A stretch of DNA of 64,000 nucleotides from Chionis minor (GCA_013398295.1 VZSF01005694.1:138637-202636), one strand, 5' to 3'. Counted from the first letter of the stretch, positions 36,101 to 48,086 are shown. The notes: a model not told the origin generated them from the letters alone. A program made the numbers and translations.

Positions 36101-39100
36101 ATTGGGTGCCAGTTGTCCTTTACTACAGATTTCCTGCTGGTTCTTTATCTGGTTTTGAATGTCAATGAACAGAAGTTCCAGTTATTCATTAATATTCAAG
36201 AGGTGAAAATCTACTTGTTATCTCTCTGATTAATCCAGTCTATTGTGCCTTATAGCATCAATCACAAAACATTCCAGAGGGTAATGAATTACTACGTGAC
36301 TGCAGGAAACCGTAAGGGATATTAAACTAAACTTAATCTCTTTAACTAACGATATTCTAAAATGAATGCAGAAGATAAAATTTCTCAATACATGTCGTAG
36401 TGGAAGGCTTTCTTTGGACTTTCTGACAGATATTCTTGTTACACACTTTCTCTACAAAAGATATAACCATTAAATATAAAGAAAACATTATATCTTTTCT
36501 TTTCCTGTGAAAAAATACCAGGCTCTGATGAAACAGTTTTGAAAAAACCTCATGTTCAGAAGTTTCACTCAAAAGCTTTAGAGTTTAGTTATTGACCTCT
36601 CGTGCATATTAAAAATAAGGTTTTCTTTCAAGAATTTATTTTTAAGGTAACAAAAGCCTTAAGTAACAGTGGGATAAATTCAATTGGGTTCCTCTGTATG
36701 AAAGCTTTTCCTAGGCAGCATCCATAAGGAAGGCTGCCTCTTGCCCTTCGGTAGTAGCAGGTGTGCAGGAGTGAGCTTCCTAAGACCAACTGCAAGTTTC
36801 ACCCCATAAAGGTGACTGGAGGGTGTAAAAACTATTAATTTTTAAAGAAGGTTATAGAAATTCTAGGCGCAAAAACAGACCCAAGAAAATCCCTTAAAAT
36901 GAATTGCCCTTTTCAGTCAGTGTTTAAACAGATATGATTTGTATGGATAGTCAGGTCCTTTACCATCCATTGCCTGAATTATGCCTCCCACTTCTATAAA
37001 CAAACAAACATACATAGTGGAAAATGGAGCATGGAAAATTTGTTCTGTGAACACATCTGTTCTTTTTCAATGCATCTGCTTAAGAGTTTTTCTCTGCACA
37101 AAAAAGTACATGACTTTCAGTAAGTGTAGACTGTTGTAACAGAGAGGTATAATAAGCTGGTGTGTAATAGCTTTCCACAGTCATACCAGAAGTAAGGTAA
37201 TTATTAGATTCCCAGAGTTAATTTTGGTTTAAAATCATACTTCTGCCTCAATAAGTATTGAATAATGAGCCCCAAACCCCCAAGTCTAGCTCTAATTCTA
37301 CCTTGAGTTTTTAAAAGCTTATTTTTGTGTGGGTGCAGAGTTTAACAGAAATCCTGGACTACTGTGACTTTTTGCTTGAATGAAGGCTACACTGCTGTGT
37401 GTGCTGAAGGAGGATTAGAGAAAAGTGCTATTAATAAATTATGAAGCAGTTAAAATAGAACTGCAGGCTAGCAGAACAACAGAGCACAAAATCAGCAAGA
37501 CAAAACCTATATGTTTTACATCTGTACAGCTCAGAATACGAAATAGGTGTGCAGTGCCTGGGATGCACACCAATGAAAATGAACATTGCTGATTAGCTGT
37601 GATCATTGCCAATGCATTTGCTAACATCTCAGGCAGAGGCAGAAAGGTGAGTGCTCTTAGCCCTTAATGAATTCAAAGGACACTAAAGACAGACTTTTTG
37701 AAAGGCTTGTTTCATTGGGTGAGTGCTAGCATCGGCAAGTCTAATGGTATGCCCACAGTATCCCTACCCTTTTAAGCTTTAAACTAACAGATGGAAAAAA
37801 GAAGATTGAGCAAAAAGCAAGGGACATTTCTGAAGTTCAAAGTGTGTTTGCGTCTCTTTCGGGAAAGCATTGTTTCTAAAACAGTGTTTCAACACTGGAT
37901 CTAACTCTAACGTATCCACATTTTACCCTGGAACTCCATATATTTGTTAACTGAAAAGTGAGAAAATTAAAACTACTTGAAATGTTCCACCTAGGCAATA
38001 ACAGCATACATTTTATTAAAGTATTGAGCACTAGAGTAGTGAATCAAACAAACACCTACACATGGAAATACCACAGGGGAAAAACTTAAGCTGTTTCACA
38101 AGCCTTTATATGGTATAGATTTCTGTTATGTGGTGAAGAGAAAAAACTAGAGAGGGATAAAGTGGTTATGGAGCCATGCTCTTCTGTGTTAACCTCTTCT
38201 CTCTTTCTGTTAAGAAAGAAACTAAGAGGTGGTGGCTGTACGAGATTTCTGGCTTCTGCCAGAGAAAATTTAATGGAATAAACAGAAGAGTTTTCTGTGT
38301 AAACCAGAAAAAACCAGGCAGGCTTTACAATGTTCATATTCTTGTGGACACAGATTTGGTTGCCATGTTGCCTTTAACTGCTGTGAAAAACAGAACAACA
38401 TACCTGAAAGAGCCCTTCAACCACACCAGTCCTCTGCACCAGTTGAATTACAAAGTTGAGCTTGATGCACAGAATTACTCTTTGCTTTTCAGTCCCCCTG
38501 CATGTGGCTTTTGAACAGGAGTCAATATGTTTTAGAGATCCAGAAGGGAACAAAGGAGGTCAGTTGGGGGTCTTGGTTTAATGTTAAGGGCAGCACTTAG
38601 CCACTAAAATTATAAAATCACATTAATTAGGTGTATTTGGTTTACATGCTTTTTCTACTAGATGGTGATAAAAGGCTCAGATGTGTGAATTCTGTACTTG
38701 ATATCAAGTGTAAAACTATAGTAAATAATAAGTAATGTCAGTATAGTAAGTAAAAAAGTAATACAGCATACAATTAAACAATTATCAAATAATAGGTAAA
38801 GAACTTTTTTTAAATATTAGTGCATAATTTATGTGTGAATCTCCTTGTCTTGGGTTATCAGCAGAGTTCTGTCACCGTGAGGCAGAAGCCAGAGACAGAG
38901 GCTGTGTTATAGAAACAATATGATGCATTGCGAAGGGATACTGAATGCTGGTCCAGTTTTGGAGAGCAAAACAATTATGGCTTTTCTACTGAGGTTTAGA
39001 ACTCTTTTCAGAGAACCTTATACACGTCTGTGACATATGATATGATTTGTTTTGCCACAGGAATTAAAATTGAGAGGAACTTGCAAAAGATTCCTTTCAA

Positions 39101-40885
39101 AGTATTCTGTTTGTTTGTCTTCCTGGAAGGTTTAATAACCCTTGCTTCCTCTTCCTCTTCCTTCTTCCTCACATCATATTTAAAGCTGTTCAGCTATTCT
39201 CTGAGCAGTAACTGAAGTAAATTTAGGCAATAATAGGAATAAAATTGTGCCGCCTTGATGATGCCAATAAAATCCTAAAATCCTCTAGCATTTTAACCAG
39301 ACATCTCTACCTACTTGTATGTACTTTCCTGTATAGGACACTTCCACAGTTCATCAGCTTTGTCCTTGTTAGGACTATAGTAATTTAAGTGCTTTGTTAA
39401 AATGATATTTTACCTTTTAACGTTATTTGAATTTGAATGGCTTATAGAGGTTTGGTGAGTGTGTTTATGAAAGAGTTAGTATTGGTCTCTGGGCAGCAGG
39501 AATCTGCTTTAATCTGCAGATTAAATCTGTTATACCTTTTCTGAAGATTCATCAGAAACAGTTTGTAATTTGTGGCTGATGATGCAAGGTCAACACTGTA
39601 ACTAGAACCGTTAAGACAAAAATTGAGTCAGGCCGTTTTCCGCAGAACAGTGCAATTCTGTCAAGATCAAAACACTTCATAAAATTGATTTTGATTTAGT
39701 CAGTATGTCCTCTGAAGGCAGGGGGAATAAGGGGAAGAAGGGAGTTCAGAAAAAGTTGAAATACACTATTTTTATATTTTATACATGAAATGCATTAATA
39801 GTTCCTTTTGAAATTGCCTATCATTTTATGTATTTCTTTTGCATTTTCTATTATATTATAAAGTGCACTCAAAATGGAGAAGGAATGCTTAGGTGTAAAA
39901 TGGTATTTTTCATAGCTATTCATTTTATGAAGATTTAGGTTGTTTTTTTAAAGAAAAATGCACTTAAAAATCTGGAAATCCACCATGAATTGATTTCCTG
40001 CTGTCTCTTCTTAGCTTTAGCTTGTATCTATAGTTGTATTCATATTATGAAAGTACATTTGCATAATATAAGTTGTATTTTTATGTATGTTTATTTTTAA
40101 AATTGAACCTCTAATAGAACAAGAATAAAAACTGCCATTATGGAACATTAAGGGGTGAAAGACTCTGATATCCATCACTTTTCACAAAATAGGTTTCAAC
40201 TTTGAAACACCACAAGACCTTGTATATCTTCTATTACTGCTTTCTGTCAAATGAATTAATAGACTGATCCTTGTATTGTCCCATGTTACATGTGAACACA
40301 CATTCTAAAACATCTTCACTGCTATAGAATTATTTTTTTAAGATTTATTTAAGTGTATTTAATTTTAAAAAATATGTGTTTTAGATAAATGTAAACAAAT
40401 TTAAATAAATACATGAAAATAAATGTAAAAAATATAAAACATGCAACTCCCCTCTCAAAATTTAGTGGATTCTCATTTTGCTAGCAGACGGGTGCAGCTA
40501 CATTAGTTACTTAGTTTGTACCACTGAGTATTTTTCAAGCAATTCTCCCAAATATGTCCGTTCTCACATTTGGTTGCCATCATGGAGGGATATCAGAGAC
40601 CACAAACTGGATTAGTTTCAGGTGAAATTAAGCTGGAAGAGATATGTCAAGAGTACATTTCATGCAATGGCTAACGGACATTCGGTCTTTTGGACTAGGG
40701 TAGAGAAAGCCAAAAACACACGTACTGAAGTGTGTATATTGTAGATGTTGACTGCTCAGCATTGACTCCATTGATCCACATATCTGCTTCTACTCCTAAT
40801 TGCTACTAGGTTACTTGTTAACATAGGTGTACCCATAGGCATCATTCTATGCCGTTTTAGAAGTGCTATGGCTGGGATTTTATCT

Positions 40886-40913
40886 TTTCCTAAATTACCT
40901 TTCCTAAATTACC
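40886..40913. repeat. 14-bp perfect tandem duplication
   Basis: TTTCCTAAATTACC occurs twice in a row, followed by a partial third copy (TAAATT). Confidence 0.85.
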
Positions 40914-41140
40914 TAAATTCCCAAACGTTTCTGCTCTGATTTTTAGAAAATTTTCTTCCCCCAATTTTATGACTTAGTGCTCTCATGATCAGTTGATTTC
41001 CATTTGTTGATGTACACATATAGCTTACACAGGTCTTCTCTTTCCCTGAGATATAACCTTTAACTTATGGATGAAGACGGTCCTGTTCTCTTTCAGTCAC
41101 CTTTTTGTCGAAATATACTAGCCAAGCAGTTCTATACATG

Positions 41141-41153
41141 TATATATATATAT
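41141..41153. repeat. Short (TA)n microsatellite
   Basis: TATATATATATAT, six and a half units. Confidence 0.8.
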
Positions 41154-42204
41154 TTATTTAAATTGAAGCGAAGATTGGTAGGGCATGAACAATTACTGCA
41201 TTTTTAAACATTTCATTAAATAAACCATTATATCTTCCATTATAACTCTGTAATCATGACAACACAGGGACAGAAAGTACCTTTCATTTTCTTGTTCTTT
41301 GTTGCCATGGTTATAGTTTTAACCACCACTTTAAATTACTGCAGTACTTCATAAGATTGCTCAATTTTTATTAGATTTTATTAAAATTTTCATAATAACT
41401 GGTCTTTAAAGCCAAGTGAAAAATTATTTTGTATTTTAAGACTTAAGTCTCTGTAGAAGCACATATATTTTTGAATACAATTAGGAAGCTACAATCTATG
41501 ATTCTTCTTAAAACTGGCATAATCTGGGAAGGGGCGGGACGGACAACTCCAAGGTTATGTGTATATTGAAATCTAGTGCTAAGAAACACAAGAAAAAAAG
41601 ACTCCTTGAACTTGTTTCTGATTCATAACTGTTGTTTTCAGAATGTTCTTTCTCTGTCCCTTAAAATACTTAAGATTTCTGAGAAAAATTAAAAACAAAA
41701 ATTCAAACTGTTCTGAAACAGAGATTGGAGGATTAAGCAATCTTATTGAAGTAGAAGAAGAAAAAAAGCCTCTTGTTCTTCTAAAACCCTTTAAATTCGT
41801 ATAAGTGCTTTGTTGTGCTGTGAATGCTGTTGCTAAATGCTGTTTGACTTTCTCACTTTAAGAAAATCCTGAGGCCATTGCAGAGTCTCCAAAGCACTGA
41901 AATGTCTCTTGGATTTTGTGAACAGGAGTTTGAGGCTCTTGGTATCACACTATGAACTGATTATTTACATGTTTTATTCTGAGATTCAGATTGCTATGGG
42001 ACAGACTGAGCTTAAAAATTTTCTTCTTCCACTTCAAAAGAATGTAAGGCCTGGAGAGAGCAACCAGACTTGTCTCTGTAAGTGCCTTCAGAACAGGCAG
42101 CTCTGCCCTTGTGTGTGCCCAGAATGGCCTCCTCTGTGACATAATGGAGTAGTTTATCACTTGCCTCATGCTATTCCTGATTGGATTTTCATCATTGCCT
42201 ACTT

Positions 42205-42261
42205 TGCTCTCCTGCAGAGCACACAGCCCACAGCTGTTTGAGGAGCTGGGAGCTCCTCAAA
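42205..42261. other. Cluster of three short inverted repeats
   Basis: TGCTCT...AGAGCA (6-bp stem, 5-base loop, about 42206-42222) is followed by a weak ACAGC...GCTGT pairing. Next comes a perfect 11-bp stem, TTTGAGGAGCT (42237-42247) with AGCTCCTCAAA (42251-42261), around a 3-base GGG loop. Three pairings within 57 bp of otherwise plain sequence are unusual. No terminal repeats or coding motifs explain them. Confidence 0.65.
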
Positions 42262-44318
42262 ACATGCAGAATGTTATTTTTTTCTTGAGCATGATGTTCA
42301 GGGTACTGACTCAGGAGAAGGGAATGTTAGCTCTGGTCCCCCTTCCAAAGGAAGCAACGTATCTTTCCACTGCAAAGAAAATAAGTACTCTTTAGAGCAG
42401 GACTGGAATGCTGGTGTCCTTATTGCTACGTTAATACCCTGTCACTGAGCCATATGTATACACCTTCCAGCTCAAAGAATCCTGAATTCATTGCCATGCA
42501 GTGATAAAGATACTATTCCTATTTCAGAATAAACTATAACTCCAAGGATAAAGCTAAAATATTATTCTAAAAAAAAAGATAGGTTCATCTACTTTACTCC
42601 CTATGATCTAAAACCAGAATGCTAATAAAGTAATACTAAATCTGCTGTTTCTACAAAATTCCAACATCTTAGAAGATGTTATAGGAACGCTTTGAACAGC
42701 TAGTATTGATAATGTTGGCAAGAGCATGTCAATGAGAAAAAATACAAGATACGTTTGATTCTACAGCGCTATGAAAATGACCTGCATGTATCCACCAAAG
42801 GCATATTTCAGTAAGGCATAAGAAGGGAGCTAAATTGCTTTACCTGAATGTCTCAGGACTGCTTAATATTCTTGCCTATGCATCATACCCTAATCTACTT
42901 TGTGAGTAGCTATATGCAACCCCGCTTCCTGTCATTCCTCACCTTTTCATATGTGGTGGGCCATGACAGCATATATATGTTCAGGAGTTCAGCAAAGGAA
43001 AAAATATTTTGCTATTCTGCCTTACCATCTCTGTTACAGCATGGCTGTGCTGCTGAACAGCTTGACAACAGCATGTACAGTTGAAATTCATGACAAGAGG
43101 GATCTTTTTATTTGTAAATAGTTGTGATGGTTCTTTTCTAGAATTTTTTAATAAAGGAATGAATATATGCAACTCACACATTACTTAGCCCATCAAAATC
43201 CCATTCAACTGTACTCATTTTGATATCAGTAACTCCTCCCCAAATCAATAAGCTTATGAACTGCGCCTTTATTAAAGCAGATTCACACATGTGGGAGGGA
43301 ATGTGCCTCCAGCTATGGAATTTATGTGCCAATGTCAGAAGTTACCATCCTGCAGAAGGAGCCCAGACCACAGGAGAGAGGCTGCAAAGATTTTGGCATA
43401 AATTTTACCTGCGCAGAGAACTAGAGGCAGCAACCTCCTGCTCCTGCAGCTGACAGCTGCCTCTCCACTTGAGTTACTGGTTCTAGATAAATTCTGATAG
43501 AGCTTTGTGGCCTCAGGTGACTTTTCTGGTACCCTGAAAGATTACTGTTGTCCCACACAAGGTAAGAATCTAAAAAGGCTGTTTTTAAGCTGTCCTTTCT
43601 ACTTTCCTTAGGTTTTTCAGAAGAAGCTAAAACTGTTTTTTTAAAATGGGAAACTGGAAGTCTTTCACAGGACACACCTAGGAAAGTCAGGCATTATGGC
43701 TAGCGGTAAAAGCCTTCTCAGCATCAGTTTAGTGTTCATTTTCTCAGATGTTTGTCTATCTGCTTTTAACAACTAGCTCATCATGGTGAACCACAGCTTG
43801 ATCTGCAATGCCTATATTTGTTATGCTACTTTGCGCATTAAATGAATATAGGCTACAAGTCTTTACCCCAGAGTACATCTTGAGCAGTTTACTTAATGTG
43901 ATTTGCTTCTAATATACAGTCTTATGTTTGCTGGTAGCCTTTTACTTTCACATTTAAAAATGATCACAGCCTAAACCAGGAGAGATGAAAACCACATGAT
44001 TATTCTCTTTCAAATGCAGAGCCATCAGAGTCCTCTCCTGCAGAGGGCTGATAAGTGCCTGAAAGTTTTCAAATGTGGTAGAAATTGTGGCCTTTCCCCT
44101 TTAGCCTTGATTAGGGTTGGGATTTAACACATGCTGCCTCCGTATTTTCTGTGATTAGATTGTCCTTGGGCAAGTGCATCCAGTGTGTGCTAGGCAGGTC
44201 AGTGATCCGTCTTCCACAGGGAAAAGAACAAAACCAGGAAATATTCATAATTCATTGCGATCAGACATTTAAGAGTACTCTAGAGATATCTGCTGGTTGT
44301 GAACATTTATTCTACAGC

Positions 44319-44334
44319 ATTATTATTATTATTT
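44319..44334. repeat. (ATT)5 microsatellite
   Basis: Five ATT units and a partial sixth. Confidence 0.85.
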
Positions 44335-44871
44335 TACTATTTGTTCTTAATGTCGGTTATTACCATATGCTTTGGTTATTTTAAGGCATTAGTATTTCCT
44401 GCCTTTGTATACAAAACTAAGAGTTTAATTTTCACCATATATGCCTCTAGAAATATTTTGTTCTTTCAAGCAATGTTCTCAGGGCTGTGAAAATAGTCTC
44501 TAGTTAAAAACAAATAAATCAGGCCAAGACATGATCTTGAACTTAATAAGAACTGCTGAATCTTAACAACATAAGACACTTTTCTGCAAGATTTTAACTG
44601 CATTTTCTGCATTGCAGTAAAGTAAATACATGGGTATGTTGCTATATAAATATTTACAATGCACCATTCTCAGTTATAGAAGAATGGTCACTTATTTTCC
44701 CTAACTTTTCTACCCCAGAGCTGTGTTTAAAGATCTTAAAATGATAGTTCTCAACCTGGAGGCTCATGTGCATAGTTGAACACTGAAAAGCGAAATTTGC
44801 CTTTCTACAAATGCTGTGACTCCTATGAAACACAAATCCTACTTAAACTTAGCTTCAGAAAGCTTAACATT

Positions 44872-45181
44872 TCACAAAATCACAGAATAGTTAAGGCTGG
44901 AAGAAACTTCTAGAGACCATCTAATCCAATCCCCTTCTACAAAACGGGGTTAACTCAAGCAGGTTGGTTCAAGTTGTGTCCAGTTGGGTTTTTAATATCT
45001 CCAGGGATGGAGACTTCACAACCTCTCTGTGCAATCTGCTTCAGTGTTCAGCCACTCTCACAATAAATAGGCTTTTTTGTATTTAACAGAATTTCCTGTA
45101 TTTCAGTTTGTGCCCGTTGCCTCTTGTTCTTGCAATGGTTACCACTGAGAACAGTCTGGCTCCATCTCCTTTACTGCCTGC
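44872..45181 (-). mobile_element. CR1 LINE, 3' part, split by an LTR
   Basis: Reverse complement of a CR1 3' end. TCACAAAATCACAGAATAG at the left is the octamer tail, and GACCATCTAATCCAATCCCC at about 44916-44935 is the usual tail-proximal segment. The element continues at 46200 after a 1013-bp LTR inserted in it. The sequence on the two sides of the LTR joins in the expected CR1 order once one copy of the 5-bp duplication is discounted. No frame is preserved. Confidence 0.9.
45177..45181. repeat. Target-site duplication, left copy (CCTGC)
   Basis: CCTGC, repeated exactly at 46195-46199 on the other side of the LTR. Confidence 0.9.
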
Positions 45182-45359
45182 TGTGGTGGGTTGACCTTGG
45201 CTGGCTGCCAAGTACCCAGGAAGCCACTCTATCAGTCCCCCTCCTCAACAGGACATGAGCGGAAAATAAGATGAAAAAACTCGTAGGTCGAGATAAGGAC
45301 AGGGAAATCACCCAGCGATTACTGTCACAGGCAAAACAGACTTGGGGAAATGTATTTAA

Positions 45360-45365
45360 TTTATT
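45360..45365 (-). terminator. Putative LTR polyadenylation signal AATAAA
   Basis: TTTATT on the plus strand gives AATAAA on the LTR sense strand, about 180 bp before the LTR 3' end, as expected for the R/U5 part. Confidence 0.45.
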
Positions 45366-45468
45366 ACCAATCAAATCAGAGTAGGATAATGAGAAATAAG
45401 AACAAACATAAAAACAGCTTTCCTCCAGCCCTCCCTTCTTCCTAGACTCATCTTCACTCATGACTTCT

Positions 45469-46029
45469 CTACCTCCTCCGAGCAGCGCATGGGGAACGGG
45501 AAATGGGTGTTGCAGTAAGTCCATAGCACTTTGTCTCTGCCACTTCATCCTCCTCACTCTCTTCTATTGTTCCAGTGTGTGATACCTTACACAGGATACA
45601 GTCCTTCATGAACTTCTCTAATGTGACACCTTCCCATGGGCTGCAGTTCTTCACAAAGTGCTCCAGCATAGGCCCTTTCCACAGGGTGTAATTCTTCATT
45701 AAAGGACTGCTCCCGTGTGGGTCCCCCACAGAGTCACAGGTCCTGCAGGGAGCCTGCTCTGGCACAGGTTTTCCAAGGGGTCACAGCTTCATTCAAGGTA
45801 TATCCACCTAGTCTGGCATGGGGTCCTCCATGGGCTGCAGGGGGACAACCTGCATAACCACAGTCTTCTCCCCAGGCTGCAGGAGAATCTCTTCTTCAGC
45901 ACCTGGAGTACCTCCTCCCCCTCCTTCTTCACTGGCCATGTCTCCATAGTTCCTCTCACATATCCTCAACCTTCTCTCCCAACTGCTGTTGGACAGCATT
46001 TTTTTACCTTTTCTTAAGTATTTTATCAC
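45469..46029 (-). pseudogene. Broken reading frame inside the LTR
   Basis: Two open pieces, 46029-45808 and 45765-45469, lie in the same frame on the LTR sense strand. They are separated by stops at 45808-45810 (TAG), 45793-45795 (TGA) and 45781-45783 (TGA). The first piece has an acidic, glycine-rich stretch (SEEGGGGGTPGAEEE). The second has 15-residue repeats recognisable by FVKNCSPWEG and FMKDCILCKV. No known domain was recognised. It may be a former LTR-encoded product or only a by-product of a 45-bp repeat. There is no evidence of expression. Confidence 0.35.
45604..45738. repeat. 45-bp degenerate tandem repeat inside the LTR
   Basis: Units start with CTTCAT or CTTCAC at 45604, 45649 and 45694, exactly 45 bp apart, and share a central CC-rich, CA(T/C)GGG-type segment. 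The period is a multiple of three, so the repeat stays in frame on the minus strand. Confidence 0.7.
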
Positions 46030-46194
46030 AGAGGTGATACCAACATCACTGATTGGCTCAGCTTTGGCCAGTGGTGGGTCAGTCTTGGACCCAGCTAGAA
46101 CTGGCTCTGTCCAACATCAGGCAGCTTCTGGCATCTTCTCACGGAAACCAGCAGCCCCTCTGCTACCAAAACCTTGCCACATAAACCCAATACA

Positions 46195-46199
46195 CCTGC
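46195..46199. repeat. Target-site duplication, right copy (CCTGC)
   Basis: Exact repeat of 45177-45181, immediately after the LTR end. Confidence 0.9.
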
Positions 46200-46988
46200 T
46201 TTAAGAATTAACATAAACATTGATCAAATCCTCCTGAACATTTTCTGCTTAAAGTTGATCAACTGCAGCCCTCTCAGCCCCCCAGTTGTATACCAGGGCC
46301 GTTCACTGGATTCACCCCAGTATGTCCCGGTCTTTCTTGGACTGTGGAGCCCAGTACTGAACATAGCACTTCAGGGCTGTCTCACCAGGGCTGACCAACG
46401 GGGAAGGATCAACTCCTTTGACTTTCTAGTTGTGCTTTTCCTAATACAGCCCAGCCCGATGTTGGCCTTCCTAGCTGCAAGGGGACATTGGTGGCTGGTA
46501 TTCAACTTGGTGTCCACCAGGACCCCGAGATCCTTCACTGCCAAGCTGCTTTTGAGCCTTCAACCCCCAGCCTATATGGGTGCATGAGGCTGTTCCTTCC
46601 CAGGTGCAGAATACTGCAATTCCCTTTGTAAATTTCCTGAAATCCTAGTCAACCCATTTCTGCAGTCTGTCTAGATCTCTCTGAATGACAGCACAAGTAA
46701 CTGATGTATCAACCACCCCTCCCAGTTTTGTAATAACTGCAAACTTTCTGAGAGTGTGCTCTGTTGCATCATCCCAGTCATTAATGAAAATGTTAAGTAG
46801 TACTGGCCCCTGTATAGACCTCTACTATTACACCTTATTTTATCCTTAACATGTTTGGAAATTATTTCAAGGAGGATTTTCTCCACCACCTTACCAAGTT
46901 TCAAGATTACGCAGACCAACATGTAATTCCCTGGCTCTGTATATAGGCTTTCTTGTAGGTAGAAGTGACATTTGCTTTCTTCCAGTCC
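46200..46988 (-). mobile_element. CR1 LINE, ORF2 part, right of nested LTR
   Basis: Continuation of the CR1 at 44872-45181. Landmarks on the plus strand follow the reversed CR1 order: a CCCAGTATGTCCC segment near 46317, CCAGTACTGAACA near 46350, GTGTCCACCAGGACCCC near 46510 and TCATTAATGAAAATGTTAAG near 46779. The reversed start of the reverse-transcriptase region follows at about 46905-46985. A frame at 46671-46922 holds weak ORF2 similarity. It ends where the opposite-strand CR1 begins at about 46989. Confidence 0.85.
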
Positions 46989-47156
46989 TCCCGTTCCAGA
47001 GGGCAGACTTTGGTCTTTTCAGGAGCCTGGTTGACAGAGAACCTTGGGAGGCAGTCCTGAAGGGTAAAGGAGTCCAGGAAGGATGGACGCTTTTCAAGAA
47101 GGAAATCTTAAAGGTGCAGAAGCAGGCTGTCCCCATGTGCCAAAACCCAAGCCATT

Positions 47157-47398
47157 GGAGGAAAAATATTGGCACAGCTGAACAGAGAGCTATGGTTGCA
47201 ACTCAGGGAAAAAAAGGAAAATTTATAGCCTTCAGGAGAGGGGACAGGCCAGTCATAAGGACTGCAAAGATGTTGTGAGGCTACATAGGGAGAAAATGAG
47301 AAGGGCTAAAGCCCAATTGGGCTGCTAATGTTAAGGACAATAAAAAAGTTTTTATAAATACATTAGCAGTAAATGGAGGACTAAGGAGAATCTTCATC
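47157..47398 (+). repeat. 242-bp block, first copy of N-flanked duplication
   Basis: Identical, as read base by base, to 47400-47641. The copies are separated by one ambiguous base (N) at 47399. The order of CR1 sequence needs only one copy. Most likely an assembly join with an unmerged overlap. Confidence 0.9.
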
Positions 47399-47399
47399 N

Positions 47400-47641
47400 G
47401 GAGGAAAAATATTGGCACAGCTGAACAGAGAGCTATGGTTGCAACTCAGGGAAAAAAAGGAAAATTTATAGCCTTCAGGAGAGGGGACAGGCCAGTCATA
47501 AGGACTGCAAAGATGTTGTGAGGCTACATAGGGAGAAAATGAGAAGGGCTAAAGCCCAATTGGGCTGCTAATGTTAAGGACAATAAAAAAGTTTTTATAA
47601 ATACATTAGCAGTAAATGGAGGACTAAGGAGAATCTTCATC
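47400..47641 (+). repeat. 242-bp block, second copy of N-flanked duplication
   Basis: Second copy, offset exactly 243 bp from the first. It continues into the expected downstream CR1 sequence (CTTTCAATAGCC). Confidence 0.9.
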
Positions 47642-48086
47642 TTTCAATAGCCAGGGGCACTTTCAACAGCCAGCTACACAGTGACAAAGGATGAGGAAAA
47701 GGCTGAGGTACCTAATCCTTTCTTTGCCTCAGTCTTTAGTAGTAGGACCAGTAGTTCCCTGAACACCCGGCCCCCATAGCTATTAGACAGGGACAAGGAG
47801 CAGAATGAAACCCCCATAATCCAAGGGGAAACAGTGAAGGACCTGCTACAACACTTAGACATACACAAGTTTACGGGGCTGGATGGGGTCCATCCAAGGG
47901 TACTGAAGGAGCTGGCGGAAGTGCTCACCAAGACACTTTCCATCATTTATCAGCATTCCTAGCTTAGCGGCGAGGCCCCAGTTGACTGGAGTTTAGCAAA
48001 TGTGATGTCCATCCACAAGAAAGGCCACAAGGAGGATGCAGGAAACTACAGGTCTGTCAGTCTGATCTCGGTGCTGGGGAAAGGTT

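Larger units (their letters stand above)
16383..44871. other. 28.5-kb stretch without visible LINE or LTR
   Basis: I see no CR1 tail, LTR or coding exon here on either strand. Contents are AT-rich single-copy-like DNA with microsatellites (21564-21643, 30146-30159, 41141-41153, 44319-44334) and homopolymers (19758-19784, 22408-22422). There are also small tandem duplications (17705-17736, 40886-40913), a hairpin cluster (42205-42261), and two GC-richer patches (20824-21111, 24380-24590). The longest frames (31458-31832 plus, 29351-29713 minus, 30368-30736 plus) are leucine/phenylalanine/serine-rich chance products of AT-rich DNA with no motif. Very old or unfamiliar repeats may have escaped reading by eye. 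Confidence 0.5.
45182..46194 (-). mobile_element. Solo LTR of an avian endogenous retrovirus, nested in CR1
   Basis: A 1013-bp element that begins TGTGGTGGGTTGACC and ends CCCAATACA on the plus strand, flanked by the perfect 5-bp duplication CCTGC. I recognise it as a common avian LTR lying in reverse. On its sense (minus) strand it runs from a promoter-proximal part at the right, through a central repeat region (45604-45740), to AATAAA at 45360-45365 at the left. No internal retroviral genes are attached, so it is a solo LTR. It interrupts a CR1 and is therefore younger than that CR1. The 5-bp duplication fits an ERVL-like integrase; family rank is from memory. Confidence 0.93.

Noticed and set aside
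41290..41330. GTTGCCATGGTTAT resembling an RFX X-box.
   Set aside because: Only one half-site matches well, and there is no promoter or gene nearby to give it meaning.
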